NCBI GenBank assembly: GCA_031399165.1
Contig: JANNOO010000057.1
Location: 21,757 to 85,756, forward strand
Source: JAKFWI01 sp031399165
GTDB lineage: Bacteria; Pseudomonadota; Alphaproteobacteria; Caulobacterales; Aquidulcibacteraceae
Reading direction: 5' to 3'
DNA: 64,000 bases
The notes beneath the pieces were generated by a model. The model ran no database searches. It was not told where the DNA came from and saw only the letters and a program-made list of their open reading frames with translations. Each line of letters starts with the position of its first letter. Positions within the stretch are counted from its first letter, which is position 1. Below are positions 39,690 through 48,607 of this stretch, piece by piece. The position numbers were made by a program, and so were the translations under genes.

Positions 39690-40571
39690 TCAGCTTCGCT
39701 GCTGTAAAAATTCGATAATCGCCGAAAAATCCTTGCCGCCATCGCCGCGCGCGGCGAGCGCTGCATAAAGCGCCGCCGCCGCCGCCGATAGTGGCGTGGC
39801 GGCGGCTAAGCGATCGGCTTCTTCCAGCGCAAGCCGTAAATCCTTCAGCATCAGGTCCGTCGAGAAGCCGCCAGCAAAGTCTCGATTGGATGGGGCGGCC
39901 GGGACTGGTCCGGGAACGGGGCAGTAGGAGGTCAACGCCCAGGATTGGCCAGACGAACGCGCCGCAATGTCGAAGAACACTTGCGTGTCGAGACCAAGCC
40001 GCTGCGCGAGGATGCACGCTTCGCTAACGCCGACCATGTCGATCGCCAGCATGAGATTGTTGCAGAGCTTCGCCGCCTGACCAGCGCCCGAAGCGCCTGC
40101 GTGGATAACCGCCTTGCCCATTTTCTCCAGCACCGGGCGTGCGCGTTCGACGGCGGCTGCCTCGCCGCCAACCATGAACGTCAACGTACCATCGCGGGCC
40201 CCAGCCGCGCCGCCGGAAACCGGCGCGTCTATCATGGTCAGGTTTTGGGATTCTGCTGCGGCGGCGAGCGCGCGCGCCGCCGTCACGCCGATCGTGGAGC
40301 AATCGATGAGCAGGGCGCCGCGCAGCTTTCCGAAGATTGATGTTTCATAGACATCGCGCACAGACGCGGCGCTCGGCAGCATGGTCAGCACCATTCCTGC
40401 GCCCTCAATCGCTGAAGCGGGGTCCCGGGTGACTTCAACACCGAGCGCGTTGGAAGCAGCGCGTGCGGCAGGGACAGGATCGAAACCGCGCACGCAAAGC
40501 CCTGCGCGGACGAGATTGGCCGCCATCCCCTCGCCCATATTGCCCAACCCGAGGAAAGCGACGGCGGTCAT
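39690..40571 (-). CDS. mmsB: 3-hydroxyisobutyrate dehydrogenase-family oxidoreductase
   Basis: A 293-residue beta-hydroxyacid dehydrogenase. The NAD-binding GLGNMGEGMAANLVRAG is near residue 8, the substrate-binding APVSGGAAGARDGTL near 117, and the catalytic lysine lies in GAGQAAKLCNNLML near 165. In valine breakdown such enzymes oxidise 3-hydroxyisobutyrate. The acyl-CoA dehydrogenase two genes upstream fits that pathway. Other family members (tartronate semialdehyde reductase) are possible. Confidence 0.85.
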   Translation of the reverse strand: MTAVAFLGLGNMGEGMAANLVRAGLCVRGFDPVPAARAASNALGVEVTRDPASAIEGAGMVLTMLPSAASVRDVYETSIFGKLRGALLIDCSTIGVTAARALAAAAESQNLTMIDAPVSGGAAGARDGTLTFMVGGEAAAVERARPVLEKMGKAVIHAGASGAGQAAKLCNNLMLAIDMVGVSEACILAQRLGLDTQVFFDIAARSSGQSWALTSYCPVPGPVPAAPSNRDFAGGFSTDLMLKDLRLALEEADRLAAATPLSAAAAALYAALAARGDGGKDFSAIIEFLQQRS

Positions 40572-40840
40572 GTCTGCCGGTCGTTGGCGGGCGCCAGGGC
40601 AAGCAATTTGCCGGCGATTGTATTGAGCCGGTCGTCCACGATGCCGCATGCCAGCAGCGCTTCGCCGCCCTGCTGGAGATAATCCTTCACGCCCGCTCGA
40701 TCCTGCGAGATTACGAGGCGATAAAGCGGCCAGACGTAATCGTCGTACTCATCCTCCGGACAGCCGGCTCCGAGCGGGGCCCAATCTTCATTGAGCACCC
40801 GCCGGATCGCCGCCGCTATGGTTCTGGCCTCGGCGTTCAA
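40568..40840 (-). CDS. Small conserved hypothetical protein
   Basis: A 90-residue soluble protein. CPEDEYDDYVWPLYRLVISQ near residue 27 resembles DUF1871-like small proteins that have a PxDEYDxY core. It overlaps the mmsB-like start by 4 nt and lies 1 bp after the methyltransferase stop, so all three are probably in one operon. Its function is unknown. Confidence 0.62.
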   Translation of the reverse strand: MNAEARTIAAAIRRVLNEDWAPLGAGCPEDEYDDYVWPLYRLVISQDRAGVKDYLQQGGEALLACGIVDDRLNTIAGKLLALAPANDRQT

Positions 40841-40841
40841 A

Positions 40842-41660
40842 TCAAGGCTTGCGGAACTTCAGGATGAACTGATCCGTGTGATCCCGGACGCCTTGCTCGA
40901 TCACCGGCTGCTTGAGGTTGTCAGCCGGATTTCTCAGCGTGTTGCTTTCGCCGATCAACTGAAAACCGGCAGCGGTTACTTGCTGTTTGACAAATTCAGG
41001 ATTGATCCGGTGCAGCGTGCTCGGTGCGTTCTCGGCGCCATCAGTTCCAGCCGAGTGATCGAGTACGATATACACGCCGCCCGGCTTTAGCACGTCGAAC
41101 ACGCTCTTGTTGAACGCATCAGTGCGCTCGCGCAGATCGTGATAATTCCGCGACGTCCAGACCACATCAACTTTTTCTGGCGTGTTCAGCGTGCGATCCT
41201 CGCCAAGCATTACAACGACAACAGCGCCGCCATAAGTCGGCTCAGCTGCGATCCCAACCACGGCGGGCGGACCGGGGGGCGGGCCGCCGCCTGGTGGGCC
41301 GCCGGGGGGCGGGCCGCCGCCGCCGGGTGGGCCGCCGGGTGGCGGGCCGCCGCGGCGCATGGGCGGGGTCATGGCATAAACCTTGCCGTTCGGCGCAACC
41401 GCCTTGGCGAACACGCGCGTGAAGTAGCCGGCGCCCGGCGCGTACTCGGCAACCTTCGTGCCCGGACCAATGCCGGCAAATTCCAGCATCTCGCCAGGCT
41501 TACGCGCCGCATCGCGATCCTTGTCCGCTTGTGGGCGCGCCGAATCCGCCAGCGCGAGCACGGTCGCGGCTTTGTTGGCGCCATCCGGCGACCCCGTTGT
41601 CGCGCAGGCGGTCAAGGCGCAGAGCCCCAACGCCGAAAGGCCAAAAATGAAATCTCGCAT
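40842..41660 (-). CDS. Exported class I SAM-dependent methyltransferase with Pro/Gly insert
   Basis: A 272-residue protein with a lipoprotein signal (LGLCALTACA, cysteine near residue 19), so it is probably outside the cytoplasm. The Rossmann-like core has KVAEYAPGAGYFTRVFAKAV near 71 (motif I), VDVVWTSRNYHDLRERTDAF near 167 and LKPGGVYIVLDHSAG near 194. Between motif I and the next strand sits a Pro/Gly tract of about 31 residues (GGPPPGGPP-type repeats, encoded near 41266-41363). The start is the ATG at 41660 with a GGAG site. The substrate is unknown, and methylation outside the cytoplasm would need exported SAM. Confidence 0.8.
   Translation of the reverse strand: MRDFIFGLSALGLCALTACATTGSPDGANKAATVLALADSARPQADKDRDAARKPGEMLEFAGIGPGTKVAEYAPGAGYFTRVFAKAVAPNGKVYAMTPPMRRGGPPPGGPPGGGGPPPGGPPGGGPPPGPPAVVGIAAEPTYGGAVVVVMLGEDRTLNTPEKVDVVWTSRNYHDLRERTDAFNKSVFDVLKPGGVYIVLDHSAGTDGAENAPSTLHRINPEFVKQQVTAAGFQLIGESNTLRNPADNLKQPVIEQGVRDHTDQFILKFRKP
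41266..41363. repeat. GC-rich minisatellite within the methyltransferase gene
   Basis: A run of imperfect GGGCCGCCG-type repeats of about 9-30 bp, in phase with the coding frame, encodes the Pro/Gly tract of the lipoprotein methyltransferase. Confidence 0.7.
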
Positions 41661-41748
41661 GTGCTTCTCCACCCTCATCTGCCGGCCTTGTAGCCGACTT
41701 TTTCTGTTACCGGCAGAAACGCCGCTCGTCCCGATGATCAACTCTGGC

Positions 41749-42894
41749 TTATCGGCCTATCATATGACGGGCGATGATCAGGCGCATGATCTCGTTTGTG
41801 CCCTCAAGAATCTGGTGAACGCGCAAATCGCGGACGATCCGCTCGACCTCAAAATCGGCGAGATAGCCGTAGCCGCCATGGATCTGCAGCGCCTCGTTGG
41901 CAATCTCAAAGCCGCAATCCGTGGCGAAGCGTTTGGCCATGGCGCAATATTTCGTGGCGTCCGGCCTGCCTGCGTCAAGCCGCCCGGCCGCCTCGTGTAC
42001 GAGCAGGCGCGAGGCTTCGAGCTTGGTGGCCATGTCCGCGAGCTTGAATTGCGTGACCTGGAAATTGATGATCGGCTGGCCGAATTGCTCGCGTTCGCGC
42101 GCATATTCCAGCGCCCGCTCCAGCGCTTCCGTGGCGCCGCCAAGGGAGCACGCGGCAATGTTGAGCCGCCCCCCGTCCAGACCCTGCATGGCATAGAGAA
42201 AGCCAGCCCCCTCCTTACCGACCAGATTTACCGCCGGTATACGGCAATCTTCGAAAATGACCTGCGCCGTTGGTTGCGCGCGCCACCCCATCTTGCGCTC
42301 AAGCCGGCCAAATCGAAGCCCAGGAGAATCCTTCGGCACGAGGAAGCACGATATCCCCCGCGGACCTTCATCGCCGGTGCGGGCGATGACGACGTAGAGA
42401 TCGGAGAAGGTGGCGCCGGAAATAAAGGATTTCGCACCGTTGAGAATGTATTCGCCGCCATCACGGACGGCGGTTGTACGCAGCGCCGCGGCGTCCGAAC
42501 CCGCGCCCGGCTCCGTCAGGCAATAGGAAGCGATGAGCTCCATGTTGCAAAGCCGCGGCACCCAGTGATGACGCTGCTGATCGTGGCCAAACGCATCGAT
42601 CATCCATGTCGCCATGTTGTGGATCGACATGAACGCCGCGGTGGAGACGCAACCGCGCGACAATTGCTCGAACACCAGCACCGCATCGGTGCGGGTGAGA
42701 CCCGATCCGCCGACGTCGGGCTTCACATAAATGCCGGCAAAGCCGATCGCGGCCATGACCTGCAGCACGCCCCGATCGAGGCTGCCCTGGGCTTCCCATT
42801 GGGCCGCGTTCGGCCGCAATTGCTCCAGCGCGAAGGCGCGGGCGGTATCGACGATCTGCCGCTGTTCGGGGGTTAGGTCGAAGGCCACGGGCAA
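41749..42894 (-). CDS. Acyl-CoA dehydrogenase (isobutyryl-CoA dehydrogenase-like)
   Basis: A 381-residue flavoenzyme of the acyl-CoA dehydrogenase family. CLTEPGAGSDAAALRTTAVR near residue 124 is the FAD/substrate site, and the C-terminal QIHGGYGYLADFEVERIVRD with LRVHQILEGTNEIMRLIIAR carries the catalytic-Glu region (EGTNEI). It oxidises a short or branched acyl-CoA. The nearby mmsB-like gene suggests isobutyryl-CoA in valine catabolism. Confidence 0.9.
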   Translation of the reverse strand: MPVAFDLTPEQRQIVDTARAFALEQLRPNAAQWEAQGSLDRGVLQVMAAIGFAGIYVKPDVGGSGLTRTDAVLVFEQLSRGCVSTAAFMSIHNMATWMIDAFGHDQQRHHWVPRLCNMELIASYCLTEPGAGSDAAALRTTAVRDGGEYILNGAKSFISGATFSDLYVVIARTGDEGPRGISCFLVPKDSPGLRFGRLERKMGWRAQPTAQVIFEDCRIPAVNLVGKEGAGFLYAMQGLDGGRLNIAACSLGGATEALERALEYAREREQFGQPIINFQVTQFKLADMATKLEASRLLVHEAAGRLDAGRPDATKYCAMAKRFATDCGFEIANEALQIHGGYGYLADFEVERIVRDLRVHQILEGTNEIMRLIIARHMIGR

Positions 42895-43016
42895 GCTCTA
42901 GCATGCCCAACCGGCGCCCACATAGCCGCCGCCAATGGCGTATGGCGCCGCGCGCGCGGCCTGGACCATTTTTCAGTTGAGCGGGTTTAGCTTTCTCGGT
43001 ACGGGGGCGCCCCGAC

Positions 43017-43442
43017 ATGATCGAAGAGCCCAGAGTGATCGACCCATCCGCCCTGCAAGTCCGCCGCTCCACCGCTGGCCTCGGCCTGTTCACCAAGGTT
43101 GACATTCCCAAAGGCGAACGCGTGGCCGAATATGTCGGTAAAAAGCTGACGTGGCAGGAATATCTGAACTCCAACAGCGTCTACCTGTTTGAGGTCGGCG
43201 CCCGCAAAACCATCGACGGCTCACCCCGTTGGAATCTGGCGCGCTACATCAATCATTCCTGCCGCCCCAATTGCGAGGTGGAGATCACACGCGGACGGGT
43301 GTTCATCGTCTCGCGCCGCAAGATCAAAGCCAGCGAAGAGCTGAACTACGATTACGGCAAGGAATATTTCAACGACCTGATCAAGCCAAAGGGCTGCCGG
43401 TGCGAGAAATGCGCGCCTAGCCGGGGTAAAAGCGCCGCCTGA
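43017..43442 (+). CDS. SET-domain protein-lysine methyltransferase
   Basis: A 141-residue compact SET-domain protein. STAGLGLFTKVDIPKGERVA starts the fold, RYINHSCRPNCEVEI near residue 80 is the SAM-binding knot, ELNYDYGKEYF near 112 holds the catalytic tyrosine, and KGCRCEKCAP near 127 is a post-SET zinc-type cysteine cluster. Members methylate lysine side chains. The target is unknown, but bacterial SET proteins can act on ribosomal or histone-like proteins. It is divergent from the acyl-CoA dehydrogenase gene, with a 122-bp gap. Confidence 0.88.
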   Translation: MIEEPRVIDPSALQVRRSTAGLGLFTKVDIPKGERVAEYVGKKLTWQEYLNSNSVYLFEVGARKTIDGSPRWNLARYINHSCRPNCEVEITRGRVFIVSRRKIKASEELNYDYGKEYFNDLIKPKGCRCEKCAPSRGKSAA

Positions 43443-43480
43443 GGGCGCCCTTAGCAGGCGGCGCGCGCTAAAAGCGGCGC

Positions 43481-43843
43481 ATGTTTCGCCTTTACGCCTT
43501 CATCGCCGCGCTCCTGGGGCTGCTCTCCATCATCATTGGCGCTTTCGGCGCACATGGCGTGACCGATCCGCGCGCCCACGGTTTGATCGAGACCGGCGCG
43601 CATTACCACCTAGCGCATGCGCTCGCGGCGTTTGCGGCCCTAACCTTCTGGCGCTGGGGCGCGCGGACAGCGCGGTTCGCGGCGCCGCTCGGCACAGGCC
43701 TATTCAGCGGCTCGCTGTACGCGCTGGCGCTTGGCGCGCCGCCATGGACCGGAGCGATCACGCCTTTGGGAGGGTTGTGCTTCATCGCGGGCTGGGCCGT
43801 GCTGGCATGGTCTACGCTGTCGCTGACTGAACCGGCTTCATAA
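43481..43843 (+). CDS. DUF423 (YgdD-like) membrane protein
   Basis: A 120-residue inner-membrane protein with about four helices. The N-terminal ALLGLLSIIIGAFGAHGVTD near residue 10 and the C-terminal TPLGGLCFIAGWAVLAWSTL match DUF423. The function of the family is unknown. It lies 38 bp after the SET gene and is likely co-transcribed. Confidence 0.85.
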   Translation: MFRLYAFIAALLGLLSIIIGAFGAHGVTDPRAHGLIETGAHYHLAHALAAFAALTFWRWGARTARFAAPLGTGLFSGSLYALALGAPPWTGAITPLGGLCFIAGWAVLAWSTLSLTEPAS

Positions 43844-43932
43844 CGCCCAGGCGGGGCACGGTTGCCGCCTCGATGCGCTGAATAGGGCTATCGCGCTTGC
43901 ATCGCGCAAACCGGCCCACTACCCCTTTTTTC

Positions 43933-44937
43933 ATGGGTCGTGAATCTCCTTTTCTAGCCGAGCGTGGCGGCGTGACCCCCGTACCGGCCCGCCGCGACCT
44001 TTACGATCCGATTGACCCCTATCAGGCTGATATGCTGCGCGTGTCGCCGCGGCATACGATCTATTTTGAGCAATGCGGAAAACCGGAAGGCATTCCGGCA
44101 ATCGCCCTGCATGGCGGGCCTGGCGGAGGCGCCAGCGCCGAAATGCGCCGGTTCTTCGATCCGCGGCGTTACCGCATAATCTTGTCCGATCAGCGCGGCT
44201 GCGGCCGCTCCACGCCGTTTGCGAGCGTGGAAGAAAACACGACCTGGGATCTGGTCGCAGACATGGAAAAGCTGCGCGAGCGGGTGGGCGTGCAGAAATG
44301 GCTGGTGTTCGGCGGCTCGTGGGGATCGACGCTGGCGCTGGCATATGCCGCCAAACATCCCGAGCGCGTCATCGCACTGGTGCTTCGCGGCGTGTTCTTG
44401 CTGCTGGATGAGGAAATCCGCTGGTTCTACCAGGACGGCGCGGGGCGGTTATTTCCTGATGCGTGGGAGCGCTATGTGTCGCCGATCCCGCCAGCCGAGC
44501 GCGGTGATTTGGTTGGCGCGTTTCACCGCCGGCTGATGTCCGGTGACCGGGCCGTCAGGATTGACGCGGCGCGGGCGTGGTCGCGCTGGGAAGGCGAAAC
44601 GATTTCGATCGCCGGCCCGCAAGCCCTGCCCTCACGGTTTCACGAGGACCGCTTCGTAGAGGCGTTCGCGCGCATCGAGAGCCATTATTTCGTGAACAAG
44701 GGGTTCTTCCCCTCCAATGGTTGGCTGCTAACGCAGGTTGACCAGTTCCGGCGCATTCCGTGCAAGATCGTGCATGGCCGCTACGACGTATGTACGCCGC
44801 TATCCTCCGCTTGGGCGCTGAAGAAAGCCTGGCCAAGCGCCGAACTGGAAATCATCGGCGATGCAGGTCATTCCAGCCTAGAACCGGGGATCGTCGACGC
44901 GCTGATCCGCGCAACGGATCAATTCGCGCAGCGCTGA
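43933..44937 (+). CDS. pip: Proline iminopeptidase
   Basis: A 334-residue alpha/beta-hydrolase that removes N-terminal proline from peptides. The oxyanion HGGPGGG is near residue 70 and DQRGCGRSTPFA near 91. The nucleophile elbow is FGGSWGSTLALAYA near 131. The C-terminal GRYDVCTPLSSAW (Asp) and DAGHSSLEPGI (His) complete the triad. The ATG at 43933 is chosen over 43897. It ends next to the convergent rodA. Confidence 0.93.
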   Translation: MGRESPFLAERGGVTPVPARRDLYDPIDPYQADMLRVSPRHTIYFEQCGKPEGIPAIALHGGPGGGASAEMRRFFDPRRYRIILSDQRGCGRSTPFASVEENTTWDLVADMEKLRERVGVQKWLVFGGSWGSTLALAYAAKHPERVIALVLRGVFLLLDEEIRWFYQDGAGRLFPDAWERYVSPIPPAERGDLVGAFHRRLMSGDRAVRIDAARAWSRWEGETISIAGPQALPSRFHEDRFVEAFARIESHYFVNKGFFPSNGWLLTQVDQFRRIPCKIVHGRYDVCTPLSSAWALKKAWPSAELEIIGDAGHSSLEPGIVDALIRATDQFAQR

Positions 44938-46083
44938 TTACCAGATAAAGCCGCTCGATCCGGGCGAATAGTCGCGGTGCACATGCACGCTTAGCACCAG
45001 CGCCATCCCGACCATGACCGTCAGCATCGCCGTGCCCCCGAACGAAAGCAACGGCAGCGGAATACCCACTACAGGCACCAAGCCAACTACCATCGCCGTG
45101 TTGATAAACACATAGAGCGCCAGGGTTATCGCCACACCGCCGGAGGCAAGTCGCCCAAACAGCGTGCGCGCGCGCATCGCCACCATCATCGTTAAAACAA
45201 GCAGAGCCGCGAAAAGCCCGAGCACAGCAAACGCACCGATCAACCCAAACTCCTCGGTGATCATCGTGAAGATGAAGTCGGTGTGTTTTTCCGGAAGAAA
45301 GTCGAGCTGGCTTTGCGAGCCCTTCTGATAGCCCTGCCCGAACACCCCCGCCGAGCCAATCGCGATTTTCGACTGCGCAACGTGATATCCCGCACCCAGG
45401 GGATCGGCCGCTGGATCGAGGAACGTGGCGATCCGGTCGCGCTGGTAGTCGTGCAGCTTGAATTCGTAGGCCCAGAACCCGGCCACCCCGGCGATCAGCG
45501 CACCGATCACGATGTATCGCCAGCGTATGCCCGCCAGGAACATCACGCCGATGCCCGCGCCCGCGAGCAGCAATGACGTGCCAAGGTCCGGTTGTTTCAT
45601 CACCAAGGCGGTCGGCGCGGCGATCATCAGCAGCGGCGGAACCAGCGCCAAAGCCTTAGACGCGTGGCGCGCGTCTAGCTGGTGGTAGTAGCGCGCCAAC
45701 GCCAGCACTACGGCCACTTTCATGAATTCCGAGGGCTGGATCTGGACTGGTCCAAATTCCAGCCATCGCTGCGCGCCCATCTTTACTGCGCCGAAGAGTT
45801 CCACGCCGACCAGCAAAAGCAGCGATATGGCGTAGAGGGGATAGGCCAGCGCCAACCAGAACCTGAGGTCTATCATCGCCAGCGCCAGCACGACGATCAG
45901 CACCGATACGAAGCGCGTGGCGTGACTAAGCGGCTGGCCGTTCCAGGCATCCCCCGCGACGGAAAGGTGCATGACGACGCCGAAGGCCGCGATCGCACAG
46001 AGCAACGTGATGATGCCCCAATGCAGACGCTTCCACTTGTCGCCGATCCTGCGTGTGCCGGAGGACGTACTGGCGAAGGTCAT
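44938..46083 (-). CDS. rodA: Rod-shape peptidoglycan polymerase RodA
   Basis: A 381-residue SEDS-family glycosyltransferase with about ten membrane helices. It polymerises glycan strands with PBP2 in side-wall growth. Family motifs include LEFGPVQIQPSEFMKVAVVL near residue 118, DFIFTMITEEFGLIGA near 269 and VPVVGIPLPLLSFGGTAML near 333. Its start overlaps the mrdA stop by 4 nt. It is the last gene of mreB-mreC-mreD-mrdA-rodA. Confidence 0.94.
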   Translation of the reverse strand: MTFASTSSGTRRIGDKWKRLHWGIITLLCAIAAFGVVMHLSVAGDAWNGQPLSHATRFVSVLIVVLALAMIDLRFWLALAYPLYAISLLLLVGVELFGAVKMGAQRWLEFGPVQIQPSEFMKVAVVLALARYYHQLDARHASKALALVPPLLMIAAPTALVMKQPDLGTSLLLAGAGIGVMFLAGIRWRYIVIGALIAGVAGFWAYEFKLHDYQRDRIATFLDPAADPLGAGYHVAQSKIAIGSAGVFGQGYQKGSQSQLDFLPEKHTDFIFTMITEEFGLIGAFAVLGLFAALLVLTMMVAMRARTLFGRLASGGVAITLALYVFINTAMVVGLVPVVGIPLPLLSFGGTAMLTVMVGMALVLSVHVHRDYSPGSSGFIW

Positions 46084-48089
46084 CCCGGCTTCTCCGGCGA
46101 ATCGGCGCGCGCCAGCTTCATCGCCGGGCGGCTGGAGGGATCGCGCATCAGCGTGGCGCGCATCACATCGTGCGCGACGGGTGCGGCGGCGGAAGAGCCG
46201 TGCTCGCCATGCTCGACCACAACGGCGCAGGCATAGCGCGGCGCATCCGACGGCGCGAAGCACACGAACAGCGCGTTGTCGCGTAGATGCCAGGGAAGCG
46301 CTTTTCCGGTTCTAAGACCCCCCGCCCGCTCGGCTGCTGAGAAGCTCCGCACCTGGGCGGTTCCGGTTTTTCCGGACATGCGCACGCGCGGTGAACCGGG
46401 CGGCGCGTCTTTCACGTCAACCACGCGCCCCGTGCTCATGTTGCGCGCAAGGTGGAGTTCGCCCCAGCGCAAGGCGGTGCCGCCCGGCTCGTTGCAAACG
46501 CCAAACATCGCCGCGTGCAAATGATCGAACGAGGCTTTCGGAACTGGCAATTGGCCGACGGGCGGCAATTGCACATTTGCCCCCTCGATCACCATGCGCG
46601 GCATCACTGTTTTTCCGTGTGAGGCGATGCGCGCCGCCATCACACAGAGCTGAAGCGGCGAAGCCAGCACATCGCCCTGGCCAATTACAGTATTGAGCGC
46701 CATGCCCGGGGGCCACGGCTCCTTGCCGCGCCGCGATGCCCACCACGCCTGATCGGGAACGACGCCGGGCGAAACCGATGGCAGGCTGACATCGAATTTC
46801 TGACCGAAGCCAAGCTGGCGGGCGACGTCCGCCATGTGCTGCTGGCCCATGCGGATCGACATCTGGTAAAAATACACATCGCAGGATTTCTTCACCGCGT
46901 CGTGCAGATCGACCGGCCCATGGCCCTTTTTCTGCCAGCAGTGGAAATTCCGCCCGCCGTAATAAAGGTAGCCGGGGCAGTTCACTTTCCGCTTCGGATC
47001 AATGCCCGCTTCGAGCACGGCGAGCGCGCTTGAAACCTTGAACGTCGAGCCAGGGCTGTACGTGCCTGTAACCGCCTTATGGAATAGCGGCTTGTGATCC
47101 CACTCGTTCAGTTGCTTGAACTTCGCCGATGGGATGCCGTTGACAAAATCGTTCGGATCGAAGGCGGGCGCCGAGGCCATGACGATGATTTCGCCCGTGA
47201 CGATATCCATCACCACCACGGCGCCGGATTCGGTAGCGAGGCTTTCCATCGCTGTGCGCTGCAATTCAGCATCGATCGATAGCACGACGGCGCCGCCCTG
47301 TTTCGGCTGCTTGGCGATGCCGGCGAGTTCGTTGACCACGCGTCCGCGCGCGTTGACTTCCACCTGCTTCCATCCCGGCTCGCCCTGGAGCGTGCTTTCC
47401 AAAGACGCTTCCAGGCCGGCCTTGCCGATGCGCACGTCAGGCGTGCGCAGATAGCGAACGTGGGCGCTATCGAATGTATCGCCCGGCAGCGGTTTGGGGG
47501 GCAGGCCCGCCGCTTCGCGATCAGAGCGTTCGACGCGGTCTATCTCGGCCTGATTGGGCTTCTGCACATAACCGACCGGATGCGCGAAGGCTGATTTGTA
47601 GGGGTAATAGCGCTGCTCGCCGACGACGGCGCGGACCCCCTTCAATTCCGGCAGACGAACGTTGACGGCGGCGAATTGCGGCCATTCGAGTCCGTTCTTG
47701 ATCTGCACTTCGTCAAACGCGCGCCGATTTTTGGCATCGCGAATCCGCCGCGCGACGGCTTCCGGCGTCATGCCGAGCAGATCGCCCAGCGCGCGGATCG
47801 TCTCCTCCAGATTTTCGGCTTCTTCGGGAACGATAGAGACGCGATAATCCTTGCTGGCCAATGCCAGCGGATCGCCAAAGCGATCGTAGATCACGCCGCG
47901 CGGCGGCACGATCGGCACGAGGTCAAACCGATTGCTTTCGGCCGCGTTGGTATAAGCCTTGTTGAAGACGTCTTCGCCCTGCAGCCACACCAGCCGCGAG
48001 GCGATGGCGCCCAGTCCCACACCGCCGGCGCCCATCATCAGCAGGCCGCGCCGCGTAAAGATCGTCATCAGGTCGCGTTTAGCGCTCAT
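46080..48089 (-). CDS. mrdA: Penicillin-binding protein 2
   Basis: A 669-residue class B PBP, the transpeptidase of the elongasome. An N-terminal membrane anchor (GLLMMGAGGVGLGAIASRLV) precedes the pedestal domain. The catalytic Ser is in TYSPGSTFKV near residue 330, the second motif is KSCDVYF near 386, and the third is SGKTGTAQV near 564. The start is the ATG at 48089; the longer frame overlaps mreD. It is coupled to rodA downstream and lies 2 bp after mreD. Confidence 0.94.
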   Translation of the reverse strand: MSAKRDLMTIFTRRGLLMMGAGGVGLGAIASRLVWLQGEDVFNKAYTNAAESNRFDLVPIVPPRGVIYDRFGDPLALASKDYRVSIVPEEAENLEETIRALGDLLGMTPEAVARRIRDAKNRRAFDEVQIKNGLEWPQFAAVNVRLPELKGVRAVVGEQRYYPYKSAFAHPVGYVQKPNQAEIDRVERSDREAAGLPPKPLPGDTFDSAHVRYLRTPDVRIGKAGLEASLESTLQGEPGWKQVEVNARGRVVNELAGIAKQPKQGGAVVLSIDAELQRTAMESLATESGAVVVMDIVTGEIIVMASAPAFDPNDFVNGIPSAKFKQLNEWDHKPLFHKAVTGTYSPGSTFKVSSALAVLEAGIDPKRKVNCPGYLYYGGRNFHCWQKKGHGPVDLHDAVKKSCDVYFYQMSIRMGQQHMADVARQLGFGQKFDVSLPSVSPGVVPDQAWWASRRGKEPWPPGMALNTVIGQGDVLASPLQLCVMAARIASHGKTVMPRMVIEGANVQLPPVGQLPVPKASFDHLHAAMFGVCNEPGGTALRWGELHLARNMSTGRVVDVKDAPPGSPRVRMSGKTGTAQVRSFSAAERAGGLRTGKALPWHLRDNALFVCFAPSDAPRYACAVVVEHGEHGSSAAAPVAHDVMRATLMRDPSSRPAMKLARADSPEKPG

Positions 48090-48091
48090 GG

Positions 48092-48607
48092 CTATACTCC
48101 CGCCGACGCCGAGCCGCGACCAACATAGAGTGGCCGCACAAGCGGGAACAGCAGCGCCGTTATGAAAGCCGTAACGACAAACGGGCGCGCCGATTCCATG
48201 CCGGTTCCAAGCACAGCCGTCGCCAGTCCCGCCGCGATAACGCACGCGCCGGCAGCGGTGGCGGCAAATCCCACCCAGGGTGAAATCAGATTGGCGCTGC
48301 GCATGGTGCTGGCCGCGAGCTTTCCTACGCCATAGGCGGAAACGAAGATCAGCGCGTAAAAGCCCAGCGGCCCGCCCGCAAGCTGATCCTGCACCAGCCC
48401 CATTAACGCCAACGCGACTGGCGCGGGCCAACGGTCGTCGCCCTCGGCCGCCCAGCCATACGCGCACCAGAGCGGGGCCAGCGGCACCGGCGGCTGCGCG
48501 AACCACGGCAAGGACGGCAACACTACGCACGCGCACGCCAGGATCAATCCGGCGAAGCGGAACGAAGAGCGCAGAAACGGCGCGGCGAAGAATGAAAGCG
48601 GCTGCAT
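48092..48607 (-). CDS. mreD: Rod shape-determining protein MreD
   Basis: A 171-residue integral membrane protein with about five helices, including WPAPVALALMGLVQDQLAGG and GFYALIFVSAYGVGKLAA, consistent with MreD. It connects MreC to the RodA-PBP2 complex. Position between mreC and mrdA supports the call. Its start shares one base with the mreC stop. Confidence 0.85.
   Translation of the reverse strand: MQPLSFFAAPFLRSSFRFAGLILACACVVLPSLPWFAQPPVPLAPLWCAYGWAAEGDDRWPAPVALALMGLVQDQLAGGPLGFYALIFVSAYGVGKLAASTMRSANLISPWVGFAATAAGACVIAAGLATAVLGTGMESARPFVVTAFITALLFPLVRPLYVGRGSASAGV

Noticed and set aside
41266..41363. Possible assembly or sequencing artefact
   Set aside because: The tract keeps the reading frame of an otherwise intact gene, so it is more likely a true in-frame minisatellite.
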